Assembly (NCBI GenBank): GCA_012656075.1
Contig: JAAKBF010000367.1
Span: 124,001 to 188,000, forward strand
Source of the DNA: Phytophthora hibernalis
Lineage: Eukaryota > Oomycota > Peronosporomycetes > Peronosporales > Peronosporaceae
DNA length: 64,000 nucleotides
Direction of reading: 5' to 3'
Shown: positions 22,217 through 33,207 of the stretch, piece after piece
How positions within the stretch are numbered: the stretch's first letter is position 1
Layout: every line of letters begins with the position of its first letter
Made by a program: the position numbers and the translations under genes
Notes under the pieces: model-generated
What the model saw: the letters and a program-made list of their open reading frames with translations, nothing else
Databases searched by the model: none
Told to the model about the DNA's origin: nothing

Positions 22217-24223
22217 CGGGCATTAAGTTTAAAGTTTGACATGTATTAATTACCCCAATTAAGTAAGCCCCATTGTTATGACTGACTACCGAGTCAGTGG
22301 ATCGATAAGTGATTAAGTACACCAGGATATTAGACAACAGAGGTACTAAGTTGGCCAGGGTTATCTGTATTAGTACTTTACATTTGCAGAAATGTCGCTT
22401 TCATGTTGTTGGATTTTATATCCAGAGTTTACCAGTGATTGCAACGAGGTTTGAATCCTTGCAATTATGATACCTTTCGTAATACGATATGGATACTTCA
22501 TCAAAAGGCTTTAAAACCCTGCTATATTTGATAGCTGGATCAATAATTATTTTATTTGTGGCGGTTGACCCATCCGCAGAAGATTAGGACAAATCACCTC
22601 TATTCACTTAGAAAGAATCGTATTTTACCTGCAGCATATGATTTATCTAGACCGTTCGAGCAACATTTTGGATAATTTTTCTTCGACTAACACACTACGA
22701 CCAATTGTGTTCGCGCAAACACTATTACTGCTAACACTACTGTTTGTAAACTGTTAGTTAGTGTTTAGTAAATCTGACTAACATGTGTATGTGGAGTTAG
22801 GCGGTTCATATTTGTATATTAAAGTGTGTGCTCTTGACTTGCTTGGTTCAAGCAATGAGATTGACTAGTGTCCGTGTATCGCCACGAGTCATCTCAATCC
22901 AGCTCTGGTTTGAGCGCATTCCTTTTCCTTTCCCAATTATATATGTAGTTTCCTACCTTCTATCGGACCACCCGTAGCAATGACCACTGCGAAGCTCATC
23001 GCTTGTTAGTTAGTGTGTAGTAAAATTTACAAACATGTGTGCGGAGTACACTAACTACAATACTGAGCACGTATTGTACTCCAGTGGTGTGTGGATAATG
23101 CCGTACGTTGGGAATGTATTGAAGCGCGTGTCCAGTAAATAGAAAATGATGACGCCACATAATTTTGGTCTGGCATTCATACAGTGTAGGTGTAGTAAGA
23201 ATATGCGCGCGTCGTTGCATTGCCGACTTATCTTCTCACTTTCATTCAAGACTACGTACAAAATCTAAAATCGCATTATTCACCGAAACTTATTCGTGCA
23301 ATTTGAACGAAACCTTTCCTGCAGCTAGGCCAACACAAGTTAGGGAAATTATCTCGCCCGGTGGCCTATGGATACACGGAGAGAAAGTTACACGCGTTGG
23401 GAGGGTTTAGTTTAAGTAAATATGCAGGTGTTTGAAGGAGTGTTGATCTAGCATCACTTCGCTTCTAATTAATCGGTTGCTATTATAATGGTAACTACCG
23501 GTATGCCAAACATCTTGCTAATACTTTGAAGTTCCTGTCAGTATTTCCTAATCAATACAATCCAAAAATGGCGAACATGAATATGAAGTGAATTTTGAAT
23601 GATGAACCCAATCCATTTTTCTACATACACTCACCTTGAAACTTGAGCTCAAAAGTAAAGCTGTTCCGTGCGAATTCGCGGCTTTGTACTAACTGGTATT
23701 AATACTACCAAGCAAGCAACGTATGGGGTGTTGTAATGCAAAATGCGTTGCTTGCCAAATATTGGTCGCCGTGGGTCCCAGCAGTAGTTCGCTTCGGCGA
23801 GGATATACGGTAAGAGACTACTTCTGCTGGCTTTACCAACGTTGCTAACATGAAGCATAATTTTTTTACTGATATCACCCGGAGGAGCACACACGGCCTT
23901 GCAGGGAAGGTTGTGCATCGAGTCGTTGAATTTATCACATGCATAATCACTCGATCAACGTAAGCAAAAGCTTTCAGCCCAAAACAGGCTTTGGTTAAAA
24001 TAGTAAGCTCACAAAATGAACGGGGCTGTTCTCTGTATTCAACTCAACTGGTCAGCCACGCGATCTCGTTGTACACGATGGATGACGCGCATCGAGCGTC
24101 ACCATCAACATTGGCGATTGCACTGCGTTGGTCATTTGCAGTTGTCGCAGCTTGGACAGTACCAACAGAATATGGTACAAGACTCAGGAGGACTACTTCA
24201 TCAGAATCAATTCGTCCAGCACG
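22217..24223. other. 2-kb AT-rich gene-free stretch
   Basis: No gene is supported. Two diverged copies of a block of about 48 bp, each beginning GTTAGTTAGTGT and containing ACATGTGT and GGAGT, occur at about 22,752-22,799 and 23,004-23,050. The remainder looks like old non-coding repeat sequence. Confidence 0.4.
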
Positions 24224-25479
24224 ATGACAAGCCGCTTCGAGACACCCAGTATCGGTTCAACACAATTACGCGCTCGCGAGAGGCTAAGCGACAATGTCAT
24301 TGTTCACGTCATGCCACGTGGGCGGCCGATCTGTACTATTGTCGACAGTGCCGTTGCTCTCAATCATGCGCGTGCATCAACCGCGTCCCAGCAAATGTAC
24401 ACAGCTCGTGGCCAATTGCCGGGTCCATGGTCATCAACGACGACCAAGTCACCTGCCTTCGAACGCTCAAGTTGTGAAGCCATGACGGGGCGGGTGTCGC
24501 TTCGTGACAAATTCTGCGGTGGGGCTATGGGGACAACGTACAACGGCAACCCTATCAACTGCTCCGAGTTGACAGAAGATATTCCCAGGTCACTCCCTAT
24601 CAACCTAACGAGGGAACATCAGCACAGGCATCAGCTTTTCCAGCGAGGAGTAGACGCAAACAAAAGCACGAGGAGAAAGTCAAGGCCTTCGAGATCAAGA
24701 AGGCCATTCGTCGAGAACAATGCCGCGCCAACCAGGCTCGATATCGGAGTCGACAGCTGATCCACCAGCGTCGTCTTGAACAGGTCGTGCAGCGACTGCA
24801 CGAGGAAGTGCAAGGCGTGAAACTCAAGCGCGAACAACAGTGCTACGGAAAGAAATCCAACCGCAGTCCGTGGAGCATCGTGAGCGAGGTCTTCCAGCTG
24901 CTCCAAACCAGCTTCCGATCCCCGTGGCACATGAACGAGATGAAGCGCCACCCGGAAACGAGACACAGTCTGGGTGTGCTGCAGAAGTCGTTTACACGTG
25001 GCGTGGCCATGGGTGAGCTGAGCGGTGTGAAGGCACTGCTGGAGCAGTTGCGCCGCTGCTCGCTGTACTTCGGGGACCCGCAACTGCAGCTACACCGCGT
25101 CGAGGAGGTTGTCCCTGGCGTTCTGACGGCCTCTGCTCGACTCGGCGTGACGGTGTCAGAGTTCACTCTGCAATGTGTGTTCCCGCATCTGAACGAGACA
25201 AAAGACGGCGAAGCGGAGGAGGGAGTCGACAACGAGCGCAGGTTGTTGCGTGAGAAGCTGCTCGGCCTGCGTTTGGTCTGCAGCAGTACGATCACCTTTT
25301 TGACGGACGAGGACACCGGTCGAGTGGTGCGTCTGGAGACGAGTGTGGACTGGGTGGGAGCGTTGTATCGGCTGCTGCGTGACACGGGTGCCGTGACGAA
25401 AGTCCTCGGCCAGGCCTTGCTAAGTGCCGGTGGCGCAGTTGGGGACTTGACAGACCACCCGGGTGCGAACGTGAAGTAG
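24224..25479 (+). CDS. bZIP transcription factor A, oomycete Cys-variant
   Basis: The basic region near 24,700-24,750 reads RREQCRANQARYRSRQ, with Cys where the DNA-contacting Asn of classical bZIPs lies; this variant is known from oomycetes. A short leucine-zipper-like helix follows, then a conserved C-terminal domain of about 200 residues beginning SPWSIVSEVFQLLQTSFRSP. The second bZIP gene in this window (59,526) has the same layout. The frame carrying the bZIP has no ATG after its upstream stop at 24,505. The N-terminus is therefore probably in the frame starting at the ATG at 24,224, joined by a one-base shift or a short intron between about 24,510 and 24,650; I cannot tell which. A nuclear DNA-binding role is inferred from the family. 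Confidence 0.8.
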
Positions 25480-25907
25480 ACGCTTCGTAGGCTTTCAATT
25501 GGTACACGCTTCATCATACACTACATGTACTAGTGCATTGTTTCTTAAAACTGGTTGGTCGGTTGGAAACTGCTCTGCAATCCTGCACCTGGATAAACTG
25601 CCTGTCTTGCGCTCGCTCGAAGCTTAGAACCCACGCAACGCCACCGTCGGCCGTCTCAAGTGTTTATTACCGTTCATCATCATTTGGACTGCTCGATGGA
25701 CACAATCGCCAAGCGCAGGTCGTAATCGTCCTCACAATCCTCGTTTCTACGACAAGAGTAGGCACGGGTGGGGTCTTTTGCAGCGAACTTTCAATCTATG
25801 CTGTCTCCAATCCTCGGTTTAAGAACTCGTGCAGCATGCATTTATCGATCTCGGAGATTTGACGGCGCCACTTGCTCTCTACGGAAGAGTCCGCACCACA
25901 CGTGATC
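25480..25907. other. Spacer between bZIP A and the TIR gene
   Basis: No gene is visible. It must hold the 3' end of bZIP A and the promoter of the TIR-ankyrin gene. Confidence 0.5.
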
Positions 25908-25924
25908 GCTCACTTGGCCATTTA
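25908..25924 (+). promoter_or_regulatory. Oomycete Inr/FPR-like element of the TIR gene
   Basis: GCTCACTTGGCCATTTA closely resembles the oomycete initiator plus flanking promoter element (GCTCATTYYNCAWTTT) with one extra base. It lies about 27 bases before the ATG at 25,951 and supports that start codon. Confidence 0.55.
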
Positions 25925-25950
25925 TCAGTTGCTCGCCCCAACCCAACGCG

Positions 25951-28900
25951 ATGGTCGGAGGCGAAAGCCCCACATCCGACTCAACTGCTGCTAACGACAG
26001 TCGCCGACTCCATTTTGGTGGCCACGGGGCCTCACGCGACCCCGACGAGTCCTTCAATACACAACGTAGTCTCAGGACGCCATTCATCGACTCCAATGCC
26101 CGGTCGGATATCTCCAGCACAACGTACCAACTCACACAGTCTCCGAAGACCCAGCAGCTATGGCCACCACTTCAGGAGATCAGGCGACGGCACCTCGCCA
26201 ATGTCCAAGCACTTCACGGAAAGCTGGCCGAGGTGCCTCGCCACTGGCTCATGGTGCGATTCCTCAACAACTCCTTCTTCGCGCGTCGCCTGATGCGGTC
26301 CGGCATGTTGTTGACCGTTGGTCTCTTTGCCGGCCTCGTCTTCTACAACGCCTTCGTCGAGCGGTGGCTCGACCATCACAAGGACGAGGACTCGGACGAG
26401 TACGAGAACTGCAGGTCGGTTGCCGACTTTTCCGCCCTTATTTATCAAACGCTGCCGGCCGCCATCATCTTGTCGCTGCCAGGATCCGGCTGGCGAGCGT
26501 TCGAGCCGTTCAAACGGGAGGATATGAGTGTTGTCAAGAAACCAAGCGCGGGTCGAGAAGACTGCGAAGGACATTCAGAGGATGAAGTGAGTACCATGGC
26601 AATGATCCGACGCTGCTTCGTCTTCCAGCTATGCGAAGTGCTGGCGGTGTTCATGCTGCTGTTCGACATCGGTCTGGTGCTGTACTTCTTGTATATCCTT
26701 TTGGGTGGAGCCATCGGCTCTTGCGGAAGCCCCGCGACGCAGATATTCGCGCTGGGGGCTGCTGCGTGCTACGGTGGACTCTTCACGGTGCTCTACTACT
26801 TCACACGCTACCGAGAGCACATCAAGATGCAGCTCGGCGCCTTCACGGAAACTGCGCAGACTGGTGACTTGCGGAGGCACGTCAACGTGCGAGCTGACAG
26901 AAAGCTGAATACGACCAAGAAAATCGTCCCGGTCGTGCGAGCTCGACTTTATTACGCTACACGTCGAGGTGATCTCCTGGAAATGCGCGATATTCTAGAG
27001 TACGCCAAGGACAAAGGACTCACGCGCAACGAGATTGGGTTTCCCCGCAAGATTTATGCGGAACCGACGATCAGGTGGAAGTTCTTCGCACGATCAAGTG
27101 AAAACCCAGTGCATGTCGCTGCTGGCCTCGGCAATATTCGCGCTTTGGAACTTCTAAGAGAGTACGATTTCGACTTGGCAGCGCTAGACAAAGTCCAGCG
27201 GGTGGTGATTTCGACAGGCGGGTTCTTCTGGCACTTCATCCAGCTCGTCGTCAAGCGTCCCGAACGCAGCGACGAAGACTCGGCGAACTCAATCTTCCAC
27301 ACTTCGCTGATCACGCCGCTGCATTGTGCAGTTGCCACAGGTCAACTTGAGACTGTGCGATGGTTGCTAGAACAAGGATCACCTCCAGGAACTCTGGCTA
27401 AGGCATCATTCAGGTCGAACCGCATACCGCCGCTGTTTCTGGCTGAGCACGCTGAAATCGCTCGAGAACTACTGCTACACGGGGCTGACCCGCTCGTGAT
27501 CCCGGACCCAGGATATATGAACACCATGACACCGTTGCAACTCGCGTATGTCCGTGGCAACTACGCTGTGGCTCAGGAGTTGGAAGAGTGGGGCAGTGAC
27601 GTTGCGCTCACACCATTTCACCTCGCGGCAGCTCGCAATAATGTCAAAGCAGTGCGAAAGTTCATCGCGCGCAAGACGGACGTGGACTGTCTCGGCGAAA
27701 TGGGTTACATGGGTCTCAATCGCCGCACACCGCTGCACTGGGCTGCTATCAGCGGCTCAACAGAGGTAGTGAAAGCGCTGTTGAAAGGAGGAGCTGACCC
27801 AAATTTTCAAGACGTACGCGGCAGGTCACCTCTGCACTGGGCGGCAAAGCTCAATAAGCTGGAGGTTGTACGCTTGCTTCTTCGTGCTGATTCCGACCCT
27901 AACCTGGTCGACAGTGAGTCCATGACACCATTGACGTGTGCAGCCTCTGCGCTGGGCGCGTCTCGAGAACTCTTCGGCGAGCTGACAGCTGCGGGAGGCA
28001 ACATCGGCTACCAGTTGCCCATAACGGGCGATACTGCGCTACATGTTGCTGTACGAGAAGAGAACCAGGCGTCGGCACTTGCTGCGTTGGCGAGTGGTGG
28101 TGATCTCATGCGAATGAACAACGAAGGTCTACGTCCACTTGACTGCACAGCAAATACGAGGCTACTTTTCGAGCTCAAGCGCGCCGCCGGTCAGCGCGAC
28201 GTCATGATCAGCTACACTCACTCACATCTAGAGTTCGCTCGGAAGCTGCGCCAGTCTCTCGAGGAAGCCAATGTCACGACATGGTTGGACTTGATGGACC
28301 CGAGTGGCATCGGCGGAGGTGCCGTGTGGCGTGAAGAGATTGCTCGCGGCATCACGAATGCATCAGTTGTGCTCTGTGTTCTGACGGAGGACTACGCATC
28401 ATCAGAGTGGTGTTTGAAGGAGCTGGCGCTGGCCAAGCAGGTGGGAACACCTATCCTGGCTGTCTCGACGGAGGGCGCCATCGTCGATGAAAACATGCAA
28501 GTGTATCTGTATACACGACAGATCATTCCCTTCGAGCCTGCTATTGTGGATCTTCGGCACGATGAAGGAAGAGTTGAGTACGCCTACGACGAGAGCAGGT
28601 ATCGGTCTCAGTTCCACTTGTTGCTTGACGGAGTGCGAGATGAGGTTGAGAAGCACCGTTATTTGACCAGGCAAAATAACGTGGCTACTAGTCATCGGCT
28701 TCATCGTAGAGATGCAGACGGAGGCGAGGAGCGAAGCAATCGTGGCACGATGCTGCAGACGTTAAACGACACTTTACCGTCGGAAACAACAGAGTCGGCT
28801 TCACCGAATGACTGGCAGGAGGGAGGAGTTGTGTTTCTCTCGCATGGTGACAAGCACAACCTCTTCGTACACCAACTTTCATCCCGACTTATGGAAGCAG

Positions 28901-29346
28901 GCATCTCGTGTTACAGTGATCGCAGCATCGAAGGCCAAGATTTCTACACGCGTATCCAGGTGGCACAAGAAACTATCCTACGCTGTTCGTGTTTCGTGGT
29001 GCTAGTATCGAAACAAACGATGGGCAACGAGTTAGTACGGGACCAATTGGCCTTCGCTGAAGACAAAGGGCGACCGATTTTCCCCATCGTGCTGAATGAT
29101 CTGGATCCTGGTCTAGACAAACGCTATTCACTCGTGCGCAGCGAGCTATTCCACTTCATGGCAAACGGTATGAACTTTAAAGCTAGCTTCAACCAGTTGG
29201 TAAACGTACTCCATCAGCACTGCGACGATAACCAGTCTGTTGGTTCGGTCGCAGACAGCGACCCAGGAGATATACGCAACTTGAGTTCCATCGAAGGGCT
29301 CGAGGGCGATCAAGTTGATTTATCAAGTACGTGCATTCGCATGTAA
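25951..29346 (+). CDS. Multi-pass membrane protein with ankyrin repeats and two TIR domains
   Basis: This is a single open frame of 1131 residues. After a Ser-rich N-terminus come about four hydrophobic segments (residues ~113-136, 158-178, 222-256 and 262-286). Ankyrin repeats occupy about 380-740 (clearest: TPLHWAAISGSTEVVKALLK at ~593 and SPLHWAAKLNKLEVVRLLLR at ~626). TIR domain 1 (~728-890) starts DVMISYTHSHLEFARKL and contains SSEWCLKEL with Glu824, the position of the catalytic Glu in NAD-cleaving TIRs. TIR domain 2 (~958-1090) starts VVFLSHGDKHNLFVHQL and has Gln1032 at the matching place. The acidic Ser-rich tail has no motif I know. The likely role is a membrane-tethered signalling or NAD-consuming sensor; this is inference. 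It is unbroken, unlike many neighbours. Confidence 0.9.
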   Translation: MVGGESPTSDSTAANDSRRLHFGGHGASRDPDESFNTQRSLRTPFIDSNARSDISSTTYQLTQSPKTQQLWPPLQEIRRRHLANVQALHGKLAEVPRHWLMVRFLNNSFFARRLMRSGMLLTVGLFAGLVFYNAFVERWLDHHKDEDSDEYENCRSVADFSALIYQTLPAAIILSLPGSGWRAFEPFKREDMSVVKKPSAGREDCEGHSEDEVSTMAMIRRCFVFQLCEVLAVFMLLFDIGLVLYFLYILLGGAIGSCGSPATQIFALGAAACYGGLFTVLYYFTRYREHIKMQLGAFTETAQTGDLRRHVNVRADRKLNTTKKIVPVVRARLYYATRRGDLLEMRDILEYAKDKGLTRNEIGFPRKIYAEPTIRWKFFARSSENPVHVAAGLGNIRALELLREYDFDLAALDKVQRVVISTGGFFWHFIQLVVKRPERSDEDSANSIFHTSLITPLHCAVATGQLETVRWLLEQGSPPGTLAKASFRSNRIPPLFLAEHAEIARELLLHGADPLVIPDPGYMNTMTPLQLAYVRGNYAVAQELEEWGSDVALTPFHLAAARNNVKAVRKFIARKTDVDCLGEMGYMGLNRRTPLHWAAISGSTEVVKALLKGGADPNFQDVRGRSPLHWAAKLNKLEVVRLLLRADSDPNLVDSESMTPLTCAASALGASRELFGELTAAGGNIGYQLPITGDTALHVAVREENQASALAALASGGDLMRMNNEGLRPLDCTANTRLLFELKRAAGQRDVMISYTHSHLEFARKLRQSLEEANVTTWLDLMDPSGIGGGAVWREEIARGITNASVVLCVLTEDYASSEWCLKELALAKQVGTPILAVSTEGAIVDENMQVYLYTRQIIPFEPAIVDLRHDEGRVEYAYDESRYRSQFHLLLDGVRDEVEKHRYLTRQNNVATSHRLHRRDADGGEERSNRGTMLQTLNDTLPSETTESASPNDWQEGGVVFLSHGDKHNLFVHQLSSRLMEAGISCYSDRSIEGQDFYTRIQVAQETILRCSCFVVLVSKQTMGNELVRDQLAFAEDKGRPIFPIVLNDLDPGLDKRYSLVRSELFHFMANGMNFKASFNQLVNVLHQHCDDNQSVGSVADSDPGDIRNLSSIEGLEGDQVDLSSTCIRM

Positions 29347-29540
29347 ATCTCTCAAAGAGATATCAATGCCTTCCCAAGAATAGCGAGTCCCACGTGACGG
29401 AGCTGTGCATGAGCTTCGATATAGCGGTGATATTTCTGGGCTTGTCGCCATCATCGACTCTTGTCTGCATCAGACCGATTCCTTCCTGTTCTCTCATCTA
29501 CCGCACATTGTTCACCGTTGTGGAGGTGGCTTGGTGTAAG

Positions 29541-32500
29541 ATGCAGAGCAACTTGGCGCCGTCCGTCACGCCTCGGCCAATGAAAGGGGCGGCGGCGAAT
29601 GCACGTTCTGGTCGGACGTACGCCCTGAGTGCGTCCCCCATGAAGTTGCTGGGTGCAGATACCAGGGTCCAAGCGGTGACACGACCGGCGGACTCACCGA
29701 TCCCTTCGACGCTACGGAAGAAGCCGCTGATCTTGAGCGGCGACATCCGAAACCTCGGGAGCAATTTCCACCTAGCAACAGCTCGTGAGGCGCTGTCGCT
29801 CACGCATTTGGGCGACGTGTTCGCAGGTCACGGAATTGTCATCACCCAAGCAGAAGCTCAAGTGCTTCGGTATGAATTCGAGGAGAACAACGACCGCGGA
29901 CTGAGCTACTTTGATTTTGTGGACGAACTCGTGCGATCCCTCCGAGGCCCAACTACCGGGGCACACGACACTGGCTGCCTGATTGAAAACAGAGGTCTTG
30001 TTGCAGGCGCTGCGAGCCGCGCACTCGCGAAGAAACCCCGACTGGCAGAGCATCTATCACGCCTGAGCACACGTCACACGCAACTTGTTGGAGAGGTGAG
30101 GGTACTGCTGGGCGCGAACTTGCGTGCTTCGTGGGCTTCTGTCCAAGATGCATTTCGTTTTGCAGATACTGGCGCCCTAGGCCCCGGAAAATCTCAAAGC
30201 CTGCATTTGCGCGAGTGTTGACTGGACTTGAAATCCCGGCGTTATCGACCGCAGTTCTTGACGAGCTTTCGCAAGACGGCACGACTATCGACTATCATGA
30301 GTTTCTTACGCAATTTGGCTGGAGCTTCCAGCACGGGGATACCAACAACGTTGGGAACTCGCTCGTATTTGATCGTCCAGCAGGAAAACCCATCGCGGAA
30401 GTGAAGATCGGTAGTGGCGCCAACAACATCACATCAACAAACAAGACGTTGCAATCCCCAGGCTTGCTGGGAGGACACTCGCCCAAGAAGGTCGCTGACA
30501 GGAATGTGAATAGGCTAACCGCGTTAGGAAAGGACCCCATTCTGCTTGAGCAGCTTCGCATTGTCGTGGGTGGAAAACTTTCAAGTAAAAATGCGGAGAC
30601 TGTAGCGGCTTTTGTGGCTCTGGATCCTACCAACTTGGGATCGATTCCTGCTGCTGTGTTCACGCAGGCATTGCGAGACCTTCACCTAGTAAATACCGAA
30701 GAAGAGGTCGCCACAGTGCTCTATGCGTCTTCCGAAGGCAATGGGAACAGTAGCGTTGACTACCGCAAGTTCGTGGCGAGTTTTGGAGAACTGACACCGT
30801 CTGCAAGTAAACCAGGAGCGACAGCCATGACACGCAGCTTGCAGGAAAACAGCTCGCTGGTGTTCGCTGGGAATAAGAACGTCAAGGGAGCCTACAAAGA
30901 TCGCGTGGCGTTGTCTTCACCAGGAAACGAGCTGAAAGAAGCGTTCTCACGCCTTCCCGATGCAAGCTGGAGAGCTATTCACGTTGAACTGGAACTCAGT
31001 GATCCAAGCAAGGGCGGGCTTGTGCCGGCGGCTGAACTTCTGCATGTGCTGAGCAAGCACCTCGGTCCTTTACCATCACGGCACTTCGGTTCGCTCTTCC
31101 GAGCCTGTGGTTCTTACGCTCACCAACTCATGGACTACCGATCGCTGGTCAAAAGCTACAGGCCGCGCGTAGCCGACACGGAGAGCTTCTTCACTTCCCC
31201 AATTCAGGGTGAGGGCGCAAGGGGAGCGATCGCTGTAGGGCGACAGCATAGCCAGCAAGCTACAGCACCCACCGAGTCTCTTGTGCTTGTGTGGAGTGTT
31301 CGCGTTGCTCGTGCACGGCTTGGGGCAGTGCAATGGCGAGCATTGCAAGACCGCCTTGCTACGTGTGACGCACGTCGACAAGGTCGAGTTTCAACACCAG
31401 CTTTTGCGCTCGCAGTGCGTGAGACACTGTCCCTGACTGAGGCACAAACGGCGTTCCTTTGCTACTTTTATGAGGATCGCAGCATTGCTACCGACGCACC
31501 GCTGATTCGGTACGCCTCGTTCTTGACTGACTACGAGGACCCTGGGCTAGAAGCGAACGACCCCAACGACTTAGATGATCCAAATACCCAGATCAGTAGT
31601 AAAGCTGCTGGTGCTGCTGCCATGTTGGCTGGAGGGCCTTCGTTAGTAGACACTGAACTCGACTTGGACTCTGAGCTTAAGCGTCTACGTCAATTCTTCC
31701 AAGCCAAGGTTGATGAACTTGAGAGGATGCTGGTAGAAGAGGATTCAGACCGGCGGGGATTTGTGGGCCTGCCTGTATTCACGCGTCTGTGCGCGAAGCT
31801 GAGCGCCGATGCAGGCAGCAAATGGAGTGAAACACGAGCCACGGCTAAGCTCTTCGCAAGGTATATAGCACGTGGGGGTCAGTTCTACTATCGCGGATTC
31901 CTTTTGGACATGGATGGAAGGTCTGGACTACAAGCTCAAGCTCTTGTGATCCAAGAAGATGATCAAGAGGATCAAAACCGTGACGAGAAGCGAGACAAAT
32001 TCATGGGTATTGCTACCAAAGACAGACAACTTGACGTGCATGAGGCACGTGTGGCAATTCGCTACCTCATGACAACCTCGCGGTCGCAGCAAAATGCCGT
32101 CTACAAACTCCTAGCGAACATAGATCCGAGTGGGTCCGGACTGCTCACGTACCCGGAACTATGCCGCGCGCTGGACCGACTGGGGATTCAATTGAGAGAC
32201 GATGTTGTGGCTCAGGAATTGTTGGGTTTCTATGAAGAAGAAGACGCACGCGGTGAACGATCAACGGGTCAAGTGAAGTATCTGCAACTGTTGCATGCAC
32301 TGGGTGGACGAGACCCAGACAAAGTTGGGAAGGATTCCTCCATGAGTGATTTGTCAAGTCACTGTTCATACTACAACTCCGTGGGCATCAGCCCTCGAGC
32401 TGTACGTCGGTGTCAAGCTGGTATTGTGGCTTCACGACAGCTTACAAGCCGAGCAGGTCACGTTCTTGCAGCGCAGGCGGTGAATCACGCCGTCGAGAAC

Positions 32501-33139
32501 CCTCGAGCTGCTCTTAATGCTGGCATTGGGGCTACAGGAGGTGCTGCTGCGGTTGAACAGAAGCTGCAAAAAGCTCTTCAAGACCAAGGAAAATCTACGT
32601 GGAAGCAACTCACACGCAAATTACAGGCCCTCGACAGCGAACATCGTGGTAGCGTCACGCCGTCTTCTCTACGAAAGGTGCTGGGGGAGCTCAGCATCGA
32701 GCTTGACCAGGAAGAAATTGTCCGACTGCAGTTCAAGTATGACGCTGAGCAAAATGGACGTCTGAACTACCATGCATTGCTACGACAGCTCACCAGTGCT
32801 CTGAGCGATGTCGGGTCTTGTAGCAATGGTGGCGGCGACTTGCTACCGAGTTTGTCACTAATAACGTCCCCCATCAAGAAGAAAGCGAGCGGCACTGAAA
32901 GCGTACCGGAAGGCCTACGGCTGGGTGTCCAGACCAAGTGGAAAGAAGTGTACGCATCGTTTAAGATACTGGACAAAACCAACTCGGGTCGTGTAAGTGC
33001 TGCTCACTTTCGTCAGCTACTCGATTGGTATGCATTGTCCCTGACAGACTCCAGCTTTCTAGCTGTTCTACGAGCGTTTGACAACGACGACGGCCTTGTG
33101 GACTACAGTCGCTTCATGCGCGCGTGCTTCAGAGGGTAA
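29541..33139 (+). CDS. Large EF-hand repeat protein (EFCAB6-like), one frame break
   Basis: About 1,200 residues made of repeated EF-hand-like modules of roughly 100-130 residues, most with degenerate loops. A canonical calcium loop, DPSGSGLLTYPE, is at 32,123-32,158. Others are DKTNSGRVSAAHF (32,972), DSEHRGSVTPSSL (~32,633) and NDRGLSYFDFVDEL (~29,890). The layout resembles EFCAB6, a many-EF-hand protein linked to sperm and cilia in animals. I chose the ATG at 29,541 (MQSNLAPSV) because the upstream part of the frame reads like untranslated sequence. Near 30,185 the frame changes; adding one C in GGCCCCGG joins DTGALGPRKISKPAFARVLT, so this is probably one gene. It converges with the coiled-coil gene ending at 33,208. 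A flagellar role is inferred. Confidence 0.75.
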
Positions 33140-33207
33140 ATAACAACTACAAGTACATGTAGCACTTCGAAGTGCCAAGACTATTCGCTTCATAAATATT
33201 TTATCAA

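Noticed and set aside
24016..24477. Open frame of 153 codons upstream of bZIP A
   Set aside because: It overlaps the frame that more plausibly gives the bZIP N-terminus, and its composition (many His, Cys, Arg) looks like an out-of-frame reading.
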